Source of the DNA: Thelonectria olida
Lineage: Eukaryota; Ascomycota; Sordariomycetes; Hypocreales; Nectriaceae
Length of the DNA stretch: 64,000 bases
Reading direction: 5' to 3'
Assembly: GCA_020736575.1 (NCBI GenBank)
Contig: JAGPYM010000005.1
Location: 1,116,001 to 1,180,000 of the forward strand
Shown: positions 21,961 to 34,196 of the stretch, piece after piece
How the letters are laid out: every line of letters starts with the position of its first letter
Numbering within the stretch: the stretch's first letter is position 1
Position numbers and translations under genes: made by a program
The notes under the pieces: generated by a model
What the model was told of the DNA's origin: nothing
The model's database searches: none
Seen by the model: the letters and a program-made list of their open reading frames with translations, nothing else

Positions 21961-24900
21961 ATGGCCCCTCCCAGCAGGCCAGCCAGGTCAGCTTCATCGT
22001 CCTCGTCGTCTTCGCCGCCCCCCGACAAGGCATCTCATCGTTACCTCAAGTCCAAGACGAGAAGCGACCGGCATCGCTCGCATTCCAATTTCCACTCTGG
22101 CGGATACCATGTTACAGCGCGTCGACGACACCACCACCGCTTGACCAACATGGCTCAATTAAGCCGCTTCAACACCAAGGCCCCAATTGACGAAGACTAT
22201 TTGGATCCACTATGGCACACCGACATCAACTGGTACGTATTGGTACCCGCTGTCGTTGATCCCATCCCCGTCCCAATGTCCGGCTCCGAAGAGTCCACTC
22301 CGTTCCGTCTTTGCATCTCCGGGCTTGCGCTCCGTCGGGAGATGTTGCGCGCTGGTAAATTGTGTGCTAATATGTTGTCGCTCTAGGGCCATCGGCCAGA
22401 TCCTGATCATGGGATGGGATGGCACTGAAGTCACCCCCCAGATCAGGAGCCTCATCGAAGATCACCATCTTGGCTCTATCATCCTAACTGCCAAGAACCT
22501 CAAATGTACGCATCATGAGATGCTGCTCTTGCTTTGTCCGTGATAGACGGCTAATCTCCTACAGCCGCTGAACAAACCACCAAGCTTGTGCACGAGCTTC
22601 AGATAATAGCGAAGAAAGCTGGCCATCCAAAACCCCTTTTAATTGCCCTTGATCAAGAAAATGGCGGTGTAAACAGCCTCTTCGACGAAGACTATGTCTG
22701 CCAATTTCCTAGCGCCATGGGTGTAGCGGCCACTGGCCGCGCCGACCTAGCATATGATGTTCACAAGGCTTCAGCGTCCGAGATTTCCGCATGTGGTGTG
22801 AACCTCATGCTGGGTCCAGTTCTGGATGTTCTTAACAACGCCCGCTATCAGCCCTTAGGAGTTCGAGCTACGGGTGACGACCCTCAAGAAGTTTCGCAGT
22901 ATGGCCTGGCTGCTTTGAACGGTATCCGTGATGCGGGAATGGCATCATGTGGAAAGCATTTCCCTTCCTACGGAAATCTAGACTTCCTCGGGTCCAATCT
23001 CGACGTGCCTATAATCACTCAGACTCTCGAGGAACTCGCCCTAAGTGCTTTGGTTCCCTTCCGAAATGCGATAGCTTCTGGCAAGTTGGATGCCATGTTC
23101 ATCGGAGGATGTGGTATATCTAACCCATCTATGAATGTGAACCACGCTTGTTTGTCGGATCAAGTTGTGGATGACTTGCTACGCAATGAGCTGGGCTTTA
23201 ATGGAGTTGCCATTTCGGAGTGCTTAGAAATGGAGGCCTTGAGTCACGAACTAGGCGTCCAAAATGGTGTCGTCATGGCAGTCGAGGCAGGTTGTGACCT
23301 GACCCTTTTCTGTCGAGCATATGACGTCCAGCTTGAAGCTATCAAAGGCTTAAAGTTGGGATACGAGAGTGGTATTATTACTAAGGAAAGGATATTCACG
23401 TCGTTAAAACGCGTCCTTCGCCTCAAGGCACAATGCACCGATTGGAACAAGGCCCTCAACCCTCCAGGCGTTGATCTTTTGTCTCAGCTTCATCCGGAGC
23501 ATACGAAGCTCTCGCTTCAAGCTTATGATGATTCAATAACCGTGGTCCGAGACAAAGAAAAGTTGCTACCACTGTCGGGCTCAATGCATCCCGGCGAAGA
23601 GCTGCTTTTGCTCACTCCCTTGGTCAAGCCCCTTCCAGCAACCAGTCTCACTAAGAAGCTTCTCGAGTCCAAGGGCGACCGGAGCCTGATTAACACCACC
23701 CATGACTCGTGGAGTCACACCGACCGTGAGCGCGGTGCCATCATGAGCGGAGAAGAAGTCTTCAGGGAGTTTGGAAAGTCGCTTGCTCGCGCTCGTAACG
23801 AGAAACTCCTCCACACAAGCTACACGGCCAATGGAGTACGCCCAGGTAAATGTCGTTCTACTACGAAGTTATTCGAAGCTAACAAGCCGTAGTTCATGAG
23901 AACTTGATTCAGAGAGCATCTGCCATCATTATTGTGACGGCCGATGCCAACAGAAACATGTATCAGTCTGGCTTCACCAAGCACGTGGAGATGATGTGTT
24001 CGATGCTTCGAAGTCGAGGACAGAAGAAGAACCTCATCGTAGTCGCCGTCAGCTCACCATATGATTTTGCCATGGACAAATCGATTGGCACTTACCTGTG
24101 CACTTTCGACTTCACAGATAATGCTCTCCATGCTCTCGTGAGAGCTCTCGTCGGCGACACCCGTCCCAAGGGCTCCCTTCCAGGAACCCTCAGGAAGAGT
24201 AAGAAGGTACTCAAGTCGAGACAGCATTGGCTTGTGGAGCAATATAATCCGGACCGCGATGCGCCCGGGTTGGATGAGTTGCTTCGCGCTGTATATCGAT
24301 CGAGTGCGCCCGATCTTGGGTTCCTCCAAACCACAAGCGCAGCAACGTTCAGCCTCAAGAACTTGCACATTACAGAAGCTCACTTTGTTGTGAGAAACTC
24401 CAGTACAGGGGCTCTTTATGGGTTTGCTGCAACATACTACATGCAAGAAGTAGGTATCTTGGGTTCGATCTTTGTTGACCCTGCGAAACGAGGCGTGTCC
24501 ATCGGGCGATCGCTCCACCGAAGAGCAATGAAGAGCCTAATTGAACGAGATGGCATCAAGAAGGTCCAAATTGGAACCGCATTCCCAGGCGTATTTCCAG
24601 GAATCCCATCGGAAGAGGTCAATACGACCAATGATTGGTTCGCAAATAGCGGTTGGGATACACAGTTCCCTCGCAAGGTGACCAACATGGTCATCAAGGA
24701 CCTTACCAACTGGTCGGCACCCGAGGGACTCCTTCCGAGTATCCAGAGGGCCAACATCAAGTTTGATCTGATCCATGGGCTGGACAACTCGGAAGGCGTT
24801 CTCAATCACGTACGAACTCACTCCAATCCCGAGATTCTTGAGCTTTACCGGTTTGCTCTCGCAGAGACGAAGGCCTGCGGCATTGTGCGTGCCAAAGATG

Positions 24901-25321
24901 TAGTGGGCAACTTGCTGGGAACCATTATCGTTTGCCGCCAACATAGTTCCTTGGCGACGTATGTGCCTCCGTTATTTTCCGAGACGGAAGATATTGCTGG
25001 TATCTTGGCGCCCGTCGTCCCATCTATGACGCTCTCTCCGCTGGTCTTGCAAGGCTTGGCGCTGATGGGTGTCCGCCAAAACAAGAGCTTCAAAGCCACA
25101 AAATCGGTTCTGAGTTGGGTGAGTTCTCGCCACGGAATGGTTTCTGAGTTTCGCTGACCAAACATCTAGGTTGTCGATAAGGGAACTGACCCCCTAGCGA
25201 CAATGGGATTCGAGACGTTGCAGGTTTTTAATGAAATCGCCAGTGCCTCGGATAATGTGAGTTAGGGTTCACAGGAGTGATTATAGAGGATCGCTAACCG
25301 TTGCAGTTTGAGAATGTTTAA
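21961..25321 (+). CDS. nag3: GH3 beta-N-acetylglucosaminidase-like protein with C-terminal GNAT domain
   Basis: Six exons (21961-22232, 22387-22505, 22565-23845, 23893-25118, 25170-25256, 25307-25321) give 999 residues. An alternative ATG at 22150 (MAQLSRF) gives 936 and may be the true start, since the first 63 residues are Ser/Pro/His/Arg-rich. No signal peptide is seen, so it should be intracellular. The N-terminal part is a GH3 barrel of the NagZ-like branch (GQILIMGWDG, LIALDQENGG, GKHFPSYGN, SECLEM) followed by a second GH3-like sandwich domain. From about 24330 to 24670 a GNAT acetyltransferase-like region is visible (VGILGSIFVDPAKRGVSIGR), with a second related segment after it. In canonical NagZ enzymes the positions read KHFPGHG, DSH and SDD; here they are SYG, no DSH, and SEC. 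Hydrolysis is therefore uncertain. The name follows the T. reesei cluster from memory. Confidence 0.85.
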
Positions 25322-25946
25322 GTGCGGCCCAGAACGTTAAAGGCATCACAGCAGTATTGTCCTGTTGTTAAGCTTAGAAACGAAACGCTGGCGCACAAGG
25401 CGCCCCCAAACACCTCGGCCTATCGGCCCTCCATTTGTTTAACAGCGCGGATGGAGTCGTATAGATGGGTTTATCTGCATTTTTTTTTTCGTTCCCTACG
25501 GTCCTCGATAAAGGTATTAATTGTCGTTCTGGAGTGCAACGGGCCGCACTGGATCTCCACGGGTAGGGGTAAAAGGACAGTTTGCTTCTGTGATCTTAGT
25601 TGGATACTTGAACCGAACGAACGCGTTGTAGTCAACAGATTTGGTCTGGTTGGACACATGATAGTTGCTATTTTATTTCATAGTCTTCAGAAAGTTGATG
25701 ACGTCCATTCTGGCTCGGATATCGAATACTTTCTATCTCGTTGCTTGAGTAGCATGACACTGCAAAAGAGGGGAGGGGGAAATTCTTCTGATTGAGCATT
25801 CCCACCCAAAGTCCAACTTGCACTTCACAACCGCTTCGATATCAATCGCTATTCTTCGAAATCCGCCCAGGCCAGCCAGCCACGAAAACCCCTCTCCCAG
25901 TAACGAACATGGCCTTCCTTCACGCGGGTTTCGGGTGTTCTGGGTC
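25322..25946. other. Intergenic, 3' of GH3-GNAT gene
   Basis: No supported gene. A poly-T run lies near 25480. The convergent minus-strand coiled-coil gene ends at 25947. Confidence 0.4.
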
Positions 25947-26663
25947 TCAGTCCCAGTCTCGCAGAAAAGGTTTTGGAGTCGGCTGGGCGCTCTCGATGGT
26001 CTTTAGTACACTCTCCAAGCTGTTGACAATCTGTCGGTAGTTCTCCTTCTTGTTGTGCGCGTCCTGAGGCGTCACAGTTGCAGCCATCGAAGCCATTTTG
26101 TAACAATTGTTGCTGATCTCAATGGCCTGTTTGAATGCAGCCTCGTTCGCGGCCTCGTATGCGGCCCTTTCCCTTTCAGCCCTTTCTTCTTCAGCCCGCG
26201 CTTCTTGGAGTTCCAACTTTTGTCTCTTCTGCTTTTGATTTTGTTTCTCTCTTGTCTTTCGGTTTCTTTCTTTTTGCTTCTTGACCTGACGTGCCTTGTC
26301 CTCCGCGGCTTTGGCTTGTTGAGCTAGGTGTAGGACTTGTTGCCTCTCGGCAGGTCCCATGTCGATTTTGAATCGGCCGTCGCCAAGTCTCAAAAGTTGA
26401 CGCTGAAAGATGATGTTTGCAACACGCCTCGTGTGTTCGAGCTCTTCTTCGGACTTCCACATGTACTTGTGGGACCTGATCCGATCAGGATCCTGGGGCG
26501 TTGTGTTGTCGCACATGAAAGCCACGGCGGCTTTTCGGATTCCCTGCATGGCGACGTTCTATGTCAAATCGATGTCGTCTTCGTGCTCCCACAGGAGCTG
26601 GGGAAGTCGTCTCGTAGGTAGCACCGTCTGCAGCTCGGGAGGTTGGACTTCCTCGTCCGGCAT
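25947..26663 (-). pseudogene. Unrecognised coiled-coil protein with one in-frame stop
   Basis: The main frame runs 200 codons from ATG 26549 to the stop at 25947. It is dominated by a Lys/Glu/Gln/Arg-rich coiled coil (about residues 70-135) after a region with HKYMWKSEEELEHTRRVANI. The same frame continues upstream without a gap to ATG 26663, giving 33 sensible codons (MPDEEVQPPELQ..., DDIDLT) interrupted only by TAG at 26562-26560. The upstream part has the same coding character, so I suspect one gene of about 238 codons carrying a single nonsense change. Alternatives are a start at 26549, a 66-nt intron with a poor GTGCTA donor ending in that TAG, or a sequencing error. I do not recognise the family. 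Confidence 0.45.
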
Positions 26664-27595
26664 TGTGTCAATCGACCTTGGGTACTGAGGGGGTATTAGA
26701 AAAGTGCTTCGGTCGACGGTTCGTGGACGGAGGACCTACCAACAATAATTGAGGCTTTCTGAGCGGCGGTTGAAGGGTGCGACAGGACAGCGTTGAAAGG
26801 CCGTGCAAGGGTGATGGGAGGGGTTCCAACGGAATAATGAACGAATCCCTGAAATGGGGGAATGAAATCTACCATTAACGAGGCTTGTCGCGATGATCTG
26901 CATTGCTAGAGCGGCCCACATGACAGACCACTTGCAAACGAGCGTTTGTTCTAAGAAAAGTTGAAGAAACTAAATGCAGGGCTCGATCGAAATGGTGATA
27001 AAGTCTTTGGTGCATGGCTACTACCACAGATAGAAGGTCGTTGGGAGGAGGAAGTGGTAACCTGCGTCTCGATGATAAGGCAGCGGTGATCGAGCAACAG
27101 AAAGCAGGCGACTCCAATAAAGTAAGTGGCGGAATCAGCCAAGCATGACTTCTCTTTTGATCCTTAGAGAAATTTTGTATTCGGCGTAGAAACGCTGGAA
27201 GCATTCGCTCTGTGTAACGTTTCTGCTGTTTCGAGTCGTGACAAATGGCGGACATCGGAGCTTTGCAAGGTCTTTGATGGAGATACTTCCTTCTGCATCA
27301 AGTCGCCTAAGGGAAGACCAGTTCCAGTAATGCATACATAAGGTTCCTCCTTCTTGCAGCCTAGCGGCCCAAATGTTCAAAATATAACCAGACATGTGCA
27401 AGTTGCGACCATTCTCGTCCGATGCTAAGGTGTATTTACAACACAAGCCGTGTCAAGATGAAATCAATTAAGTATCATTAGCATTAGGTATTATTATCCA
27501 TTTCGGAAAGTCCCCTAGGGTTAAGTTGGCAAAACCCTCTCGTACCAAGTCTTCTCAAACATAGGTAGAGATGGACTGTTGCAAAAGCTTCAAGC
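26664..27595. other. Gene-poor stretch with possible decayed frames
   Basis: Three minus-strand frames (27135-27446, 26951-27142, 26875-27255) overlap in different phases; the first two start without ATG and one has a hydrophobic stretch (YFIGVACFLLL). They could be frame-broken remains of a gene but match nothing I know. Confidence 0.3.
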
Positions 27596-29852
27596 TCAGG
27601 CATATGCAGCTCCAGCCTCGGGCTCCTCAACACCATCGCTAGAAAAGCCACAATGACCAGGTCTATCTTCCTCTTGATCAGGTCCCCGAGTGACCCCCCA
27701 CATCACCTCTGCCACTGCTGCGTCTGGCTGAGGGATACCCTCGTCATGATGGCAAGCAGCGGCGATTGCCAAGCTGCAGCTCCCGACCACGGGCATGGTG
27801 GTGGGAAGCCGTTGGAACCCGGTCAACACAACTGCCGAGACCATGACAAACGATGCCAGTATGACGCAGATAATAGCCATGGGCGAAAATCCACATGTAG
27901 AGAAGAAATCGTCTCCATAGCTATCGATACTCACCACACTGACGATGAAAATGCTCTGTGATAGCATCCAATGGACCAGTATTGACATGAAAAGAAGGGG
28001 CAGTCCCCATCGGTACGGGAGTTGCAGGAAGTATCGCTCGCGTTGCTTGCCCTGCAGGTTACAGGAAACGCGGACTCCGCGCCGCTTGCGTCCAAAGGTG
28101 CTCCATTCCCTCGCAGCCAACATGCCGGTGAAGAGGGCATTGTACTGGAAGTAGAGGAACGAGAAGAGAAGCTGTGGGATATTTGCGCAGATCGCAACCC
28201 AGATCATTTCCCGGGCCGGGTCGCCCCTCAAGTAGCTGAAGGTTATGAGTGCCGTCTCGGACGCAGCCCCGAAGCCCAAGTTCCAGAGGACTGAGAAGGA
28301 TTTAGGGCCGACAATGGCTGCGATGCCGCGACCAAGGAAGGCCAAGGAGGTGATGAGAAGAGCGGTATACCTAGTACATGCAGGGTCAGCAGCTGAAATA
28401 CGGAACGAGAGGGGCATGGGATTACTCACAAGAAGATGCTGGATTTCCAGCGACGTCGGCTTACAGCCGTTGCCCATCGTCGTCGGACGGGAGTCCATGG
28501 CCGTGGCCCAGTCCAAGATCCATCGAGAGCTTCTTTACCACCTCCCTCTACACTCCTCTTGACATCCTCTGCCGTCACTAGGCAACTATTTGTCGAGTGC
28601 GCATCGGGCGAGGCGAGGAAGGATTTGATGGCATCGCCGATGGTCAGGAGCAGTTCCGGGGGGTGGCGGAAAGTCAACCACAGCATAACGGCGACTTTGA
28701 TGGCATTAGTGACGATGACAACCGTCATGATCCAGGTGCTAAAGTGAAGCTTGCAGGTCTGGGGCTCCGGTTGGCTGAGGCAGTATTTGACGCGATCGCC
28801 AAATGGCCTCCAGTTGTCGGCATTCCGCTTGATTTCTGGAATACTGTTGCGGCAGGGCTTTTCGCAGTATTCGCCAGGCTTCTGGGTAACACACATCCAT
28901 TCGTAAACTTGGACGAGACAATCGTATCGGTCGGGCAAGTAATGCGAGTATTCTTCACGCATCGGGATCCCCTGATTGGTCTTGTTGGACCCTCCGTCGG
29001 TGACTAACAGGAGGTTGCTCCGCGCGGTTTGAAAGGCTGTCGCGTATTCGTTGATGCAGTCGATTGGGGACAATTTCTCGAGCTTGTCAGCTGTGCCAAG
29101 ATTCCACAGACCCTCGAGCGTGTCGTAATCGTCATACTGGCTCGCGCCTTTTCTTTCTTCTTTGAACGACGTGAAGTTTTGAGAGAAGATGGAACCCGAG
29201 GGTATGTCTCGAACGCTATACACTGTATAGGACCTCGCCGTCAGTGATGAGAAGATGGCAGAGTTGTATCTGAAGATGGTCAGTATTCCACAAGATAAGA
29301 CTGAGGATAAGTGGAGGATAGAGCTCACAGTAGATGGAGCGGCAAGGATGATATTATTAGGAGATACCAAGGAATGGTTCTGTTCCGAGGTATCACACGG
29401 AGATTGTGAAAGCTTGGCACTCCGATATCCAGCCACCGCCCTTTGGAATGATGCTGCTCAATATCGTCTCGAGTCGGAGCCGACAAGCATTGCATGGCAT
29501 AGTTGCTGGCAGCAAGGAGGAGCGAGCTGAGGATGTTGATGAGGAGATGTATCAAGGTGTTTAGCCTACTCGCTTTCGAGCATGAGCCTTCGTAAATGGT
29601 GCGAAGGGCAGCATCGTCGGAGCCGGTCGTATCCTTTGTCGATGCCCAAATGGCAACGGCGATGTTCAAGAAGAGGATGTTGAGCGCGGTGGTGGCGTTG
29701 AGAGAAAGACTGAACTTCCAGCCACGGGGAGTTCTCCATACTCTTGACCAGAAGTATGGATTCTTTTCAGGCTCGATTTCTGGGACTGGAGCTTGACCGA
29801 TATGGGAAGGGGAATCTCCCTTTGGCGTTTCATCGAGGCGGTCGTAATGCAT
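27596..29852 (-). CDS. DUF6536 multi-pass membrane protein
   Basis: Three exons (29852-29329, 29269-28430, 28370-27596) give 712 residues. The N-terminal region starts with WRTPRGWKFSLSLNATTALNILFLNIAVAIW, the aromatic/TM opening of the fungal DUF6536 family, followed by a second TM (HLLINILSSLLLAASNYAMQ) and CLSAPTRDDI. A long non-membrane middle part carries several Cys residues (MCVTQKPGEYCEKPCRN). At least five hydrophobic helices follow (TWIMTVVIVTNAIKVAVMLW, ALLITSLAFLG and others). Function is unknown in the family; members are often found in accessory or silent regions. It lies between the GlcNAc cluster and the sugar porter group with no clear link to either. Confidence 0.75.
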
Positions 29853-30551
29853 GGTTGTGGCTTGGGGGGGGGGGAGGGGCAGCCGTGAGGAGAACAGAAG
29901 AAAGGGGAGACCGAAGCAACTATGAATTATGCTTAAGTACTTTATTGTTAGTTATTGGATCTCCAGCTTCGCCCCAAACTTGTCTCGCATGGCCACGTTG
30001 GTTGCATGCTCAGCCCCCATCCTCCCGACCCGGACACAAAGTGTGTTACAAGAGGCGAGGACGTCCTCTGCTCAGATACACCTGTTGGCTCGACAAGCAC
30101 AGCCTCTTGACATCATCTTTTCGCATTGATCGTCCTTTAGGTAAAAACACTGCATATCCTCAGCTGGTCTCTTCTGATTTTTTTTCACTTTAATGCATGT
30201 TGGCTGCTTTCCAATCCTTCAGACACTCACGGCGGTCTGATTGGCAAATGACCATCTGATCTGCAAGGAAAATCCTACGTCAAGGGCGGACAACACGGTC
30301 GGACATTGCCTAACTTGTTTATGCCAAGAGTGCAACATATCTGAAACAACGAATAGAGTGGTTCAAACAGCCAGCAAAGTCTTGCAGGGAAGTCAATTGA
30401 ATGATGAACAGTGTTTGACATCTCATGGTTATGTGCATCATTAGTGGCTCCTTCAACCAGCTATCGACTCTAATAACTGCCTAACAAAGTATGATTATGT
30501 ACTACAGGTTCAGACTGACGCTACCTTTCCTTCACATTCTCTCTTGTACTC
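29853..30551. other. Intergenic between DUF6536 gene and sugar porter
   Basis: No supported gene. A run of ten G residues lies near 29866-29875 (within GGGGGGGGGG), upstream of the DUF6536 start. Confidence 0.4.
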
Positions 30552-32355
30552 TCACGAGCTCCTTCGGCGCTCCTCCTCGTGGGCTGCGGCACTGGGCTGC
30601 TCAAGGGCTGCGTGCTTCTCAATGTCCGAGGGAAGGTTCCCTAGAGCGCGATCACCGAACATCAAGTCAATCTCTTCAAGAGACAAACCCTTGGTCTCCT
30701 TGAAGCAGAGAATGAGGACGGGCAGAGTAATAACAATGTTCCAAGCTAAACCACTGTCAGTCGAGCTCAAGCGGTAAACAGTCCGTGTCTTGACTTACCG
30801 ACGAACAAGAAGTAGAATTTCCACCCCAGCTTTCCCAGGCCGTAGGGGCTGACCTGAGCCCAGAAGGTAGCCACCAGCCAGTTGCCAATGCCGGTGGCAA
30901 AGGCACAGCCCTTGGCTCGGATCTGGTATGGCATGACCTCGGACATGTATGTCCAACTCACAGGGCCGTAGGAGAGGGAGAAGATGATGGTGACGAGGAA
31001 CAAGAATGCAACGCCGGCAATGCTTAGCTGATTGTTGTCGCCGTCGGGGTTCTGGCTGTTGAGGACGCCTTCGCAGATCAGGGCAATGGTAATGCCAATG
31101 ATGCCGTAAATGAGGGGCTTCTTGCGGCCGATTCGATCGGAAATGAAGATGATAAAGAACAGGTCTGCCAATGTCAATACACTGTTACTACGGTTTAGTT
31201 CTGTGTTCGGTACTCACTGGCAATGGGGCCGGTGCAGTTGTAGATGCCAGCCACGAGCAGCTTCGTCTTCCCGGTGAATCCCAGGGCTTCGTACATGACG
31301 GTTTGGTAGTAACCGATGACATTGATACCTGTTCCATGACGTTAGCTCAAGCTCAGAAAGCCTTGGAAGCACAGGGGACTTACCTGTGAACTGGGTAAAG
31401 CACTGAACAAGCACTCCGAGTGTCAGTCGGTTCCTCCATTGGGGCACCTTAAACATGATCATCCAACCGGGCGCTGTCGAGGCCTTTTCGGCATCGATGG
31501 TCATCTTAATCTCTTGGAACTCTGCCTGGAGCCAGTCTTCATTTGTTCCGTCAAAATGCAGCTTCCTGAGGATGGCCATGCCTTCCTCCAAGCGGTCGGT
31601 GGCGATGAGATGTCGCGGGGACTCGGGGAGCCACAGCATACCGACGCAGAGCAAGACGGACGGGAGAGCCTGGAAAGCCAAGGGGAATCTCCATTGGAAA
31701 GAGGACGAGTCTGGCATGTGGTGGCTGCCATAGCCTACCCATGTAGAGACAATGAAACCAACGCCGATCATCTGCTGGGCGAGACCGACGATGAGACCTC
31801 TGTTCTTAGGGCTGGCGCATTCGGATTGGTAGACGGGAACTTTTACATGTCAGCTCTGGAATAAGTTGAGCAAAGCAAGCTGCTTACCACTCATGGAGAG
31901 CAATCCGACCGCAAATCCAGCGATGATACGACCGATGAGCATCATGGCCAAGCTACAGGTTATTAGTTATGGCACTGCAGCGTCCATTCTTAGAACTCAC
32001 TGATAAGCCGCAGCTTGCAGAATGGCACCAACAGTGCATATAAGGGCTCCAATTCCGATGGTTTTGCGCCGACCATATTTATCCATTATCACACCGCCAA
32101 ACAGAGCACCAAACACGGCGCCGCCATTGAAGGTCGAGTTGATGGCCCCTATGATGGAAGAGGTATCTGTGGTGTGGAACTCGTTCAAGAAGTTTTGCGA
32201 GGCAATGACATCTGTCATTACACCGGAATCGTATCCGAAAAGGAATGAGCTGGGAATGTCGGTGTTAATATGGTTCACGAGCTGAGGCAGGTTGTGGCGG
32301 GTACGCACCCTATGGCTGCAAAGCAAGCCAGGCCAATGTTGTAGGCCTTTCCCAT
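30552..32355 (-). CDS. MFS sugar porter (hexose/oligosaccharide transporter)
   Basis: Seven exons (32355-32309, 32249-32001, 31952-31888, 31839-31384, 31328-31218, 31164-30799, 30745-30552) give 495 residues, normal for a 12-TM sugar porter. Sugar-porter signatures are present: SFLFGYDSGVM in TM1, DKYGRRKT in loop 2-3, GRIIAGFAVGLLS...VPVYQSE in TM4-5, LPESPRHL before the central loop, FTGINVIGYY in TM7, SDRIGRKK in loop 8-9, and PYQIRAKG with FKETKGLSLEEID at the end. The start at 32355 sits directly before TM1. This family includes hexose, pentose and cello-oligosaccharide porters. It is not the NGT1 type of GlcNAc transporter. Given the GH31 and GH3 neighbours I infer xylose or oligosaccharide uptake, with low certainty on substrate. 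Confidence 0.9.
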
Positions 32356-34196
32356 AGTCGAAGGCTTGGTCTGTTTGGTGTAAGAGAGAATTGAGAGGCC
32401 CAAATGGGAAGCTCGAGTGAATTTGAAAGTGGTTCGAGCCGAGATGCGGACTGCAGCGAGGATTGTTTGGTTGCGGGATGGGGGACTCGAATATTTGTAT
32501 CAAACGACGTCTCATACATCTTTCAATAATTTTCACGTTCGAATACCACCTTCAGCCATGTTCTGACTCTGCCTTCGCTATCCAATAGACCCACCATAGC
32601 TTAAGTCCCCAGGGGGTCCCCATGGGCATCTCCGCGTGGTCATACTACCATTGAGTACGTACGTCGACCAACCATGCTGCAAGACCTTTCTCCCGGCACG
32701 ATTGTTCCATTAGCCGAATCGAATCCTGCAAAAGCACATGACTAACAAACGAATGGCCCGTTTGTTTGAGCCTCCTGCATCTCCACTTGCTCAAAGGCTC
32801 GACGGACGCGCTGGACCGATGGGCCAGTCCAGTTCCTCCTGATCAGGTCCCAAGGTGACAATGGAAGATCCAAGCTGTTGGTAACTGCTACGAATCGTCT
32901 CCACGTGGTTCCCGGCCACGACCGACAATCAGACAGCTGAACAGATCATGGCCCTAGGGCCGGGTAAAGGGCAGACGGCATTTATCCAGACCGATGCAGA
33001 GGGCCACTGTGACCTTGAGGCTCGGATCGCAGTGCCAAGAGGGATGGAATGGCCAGGGACTTTTGCAAGAGCCGCTTCGCAGTTGTGAGCCGAGTACCTG
33101 ACAGCGCCGCTTACAAGCCGGCGAAGTGGGTGAAGACATCGGCAGTAGTGGGGCCGGGAATGGCGGGGACTTCCGGCTAAATGCGACAACTCTCCATTAT
33201 CTCGATCAGTTCATCCGGCATGGGCCATAATCAGCCTCAGTCCCAGCCTCCATGCTAGCTAGTTTGATAGTCCATGTTCAATGGATCATGAGCGTTCATC
33301 CTTGTCTCAACTCCACGCTCTAGCTATGGGATCGTTCTCACACCAATTGCATCCCTCAGTCGGCAATGATCCGAGGTTGACAACTCCACACCCAAGCAGC
33401 TCAAACGTTCCAGGCCCGCCCCCCAACATTGACACCAGTTCGTGAAAACTCCTCAGCAATGTGGCAAGTCAAGAGTAGTGGCTCGGGAATAATCTGATGA
33501 CCAGGTAGCCGGGTCCGTGTGGCATGCCCTCCCATGCTCTGGCTAAATGCAACGAGAAGTTTGCCAACCCCCTGGTCTCTACATCCTTGACTTGACGACC
33601 ATGTACCGGCACGGGAATCAAGGTCTCGGTTGATTTCCGCCCCCAGGAACAGACCATGGCCAACCTTCTGTGCTAGGGTGACAGCAGGAATATTGCACAG
33701 TGGTTGGATGATGATGGCTTCAGCAGCATGTGGGTGATAACCGGGCCGACACGTTGCATAGAAATACTGCACACGGGGTATGACTATCATGAGAGAGAAA
33801 TCATGCCATGGGAGGCATCGAGAGCAAGATTCTGATCGTCGAGGACCTCATGACCGAGAGCCACATTGGCCGTGGAGCGAGTATGGGTTGGGGCTGTCTG
33901 GCCGACTTTCCGGTCAGAGTGGAATCGAATTGTGCCAAAAGATACCTCCGGTAACCACAAAATGGATCATCTAGGCTGTGGGACGGCCCTGAAGCTAGTT
34001 CAAACAGGGTACCGGCACATTATGCTATGATAGACCCAGTACCACCCAAGATCTAGGATCTTCATGGTAGGGCGGGTGGCGTCTGTCCTGTCAACAAGGC
34101 GTCTACGGAAAGGGTCGGTGATCTTTGGTACGTGACAAGTTGAGAGAAAGGGCATTATCATGATTCAGTTTCCATCTTTCAAGTAGTGAATTCTAA
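32356..34196. other. Intergenic, sugar porter promoter side
   Basis: About 1.8 kb between two minus-strand genes with no supported gene. It includes the porter promoter, two GGCTAAATGC words and the GH31 3' end. Confidence 0.4.
33175..33550 (+). promoter_or_regulatory. Two GGCTAAATGC motifs (XYR1/XlnR-type core)
   Basis: GGCTAAATGC occurs at 33175-33184 and 33541-33550, 0.8 and 1.2 kb upstream of the sugar porter start. GGCTAA(A) is the XlnR/XYR1 recognition core. A third identical copy lies at 37088 in the GH31/GH3 promoter. Confidence 0.5.

Noticed and set aside
26875..27446. Three overlapping minus-strand frames as one gene
   Set aside because: Two lack ATG, they lie in different phases, and no introns join them; similarity to any family was not recognised.
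30552..32355. Idea that the MFS gene is the GlcNAc transporter NGT1
   Set aside because: Its motifs are those of the sugar-porter family (GRRK, PESPR, FTGINVIGYY), not the NGT1 type, and it sits closer to the GH31/GH3 genes.
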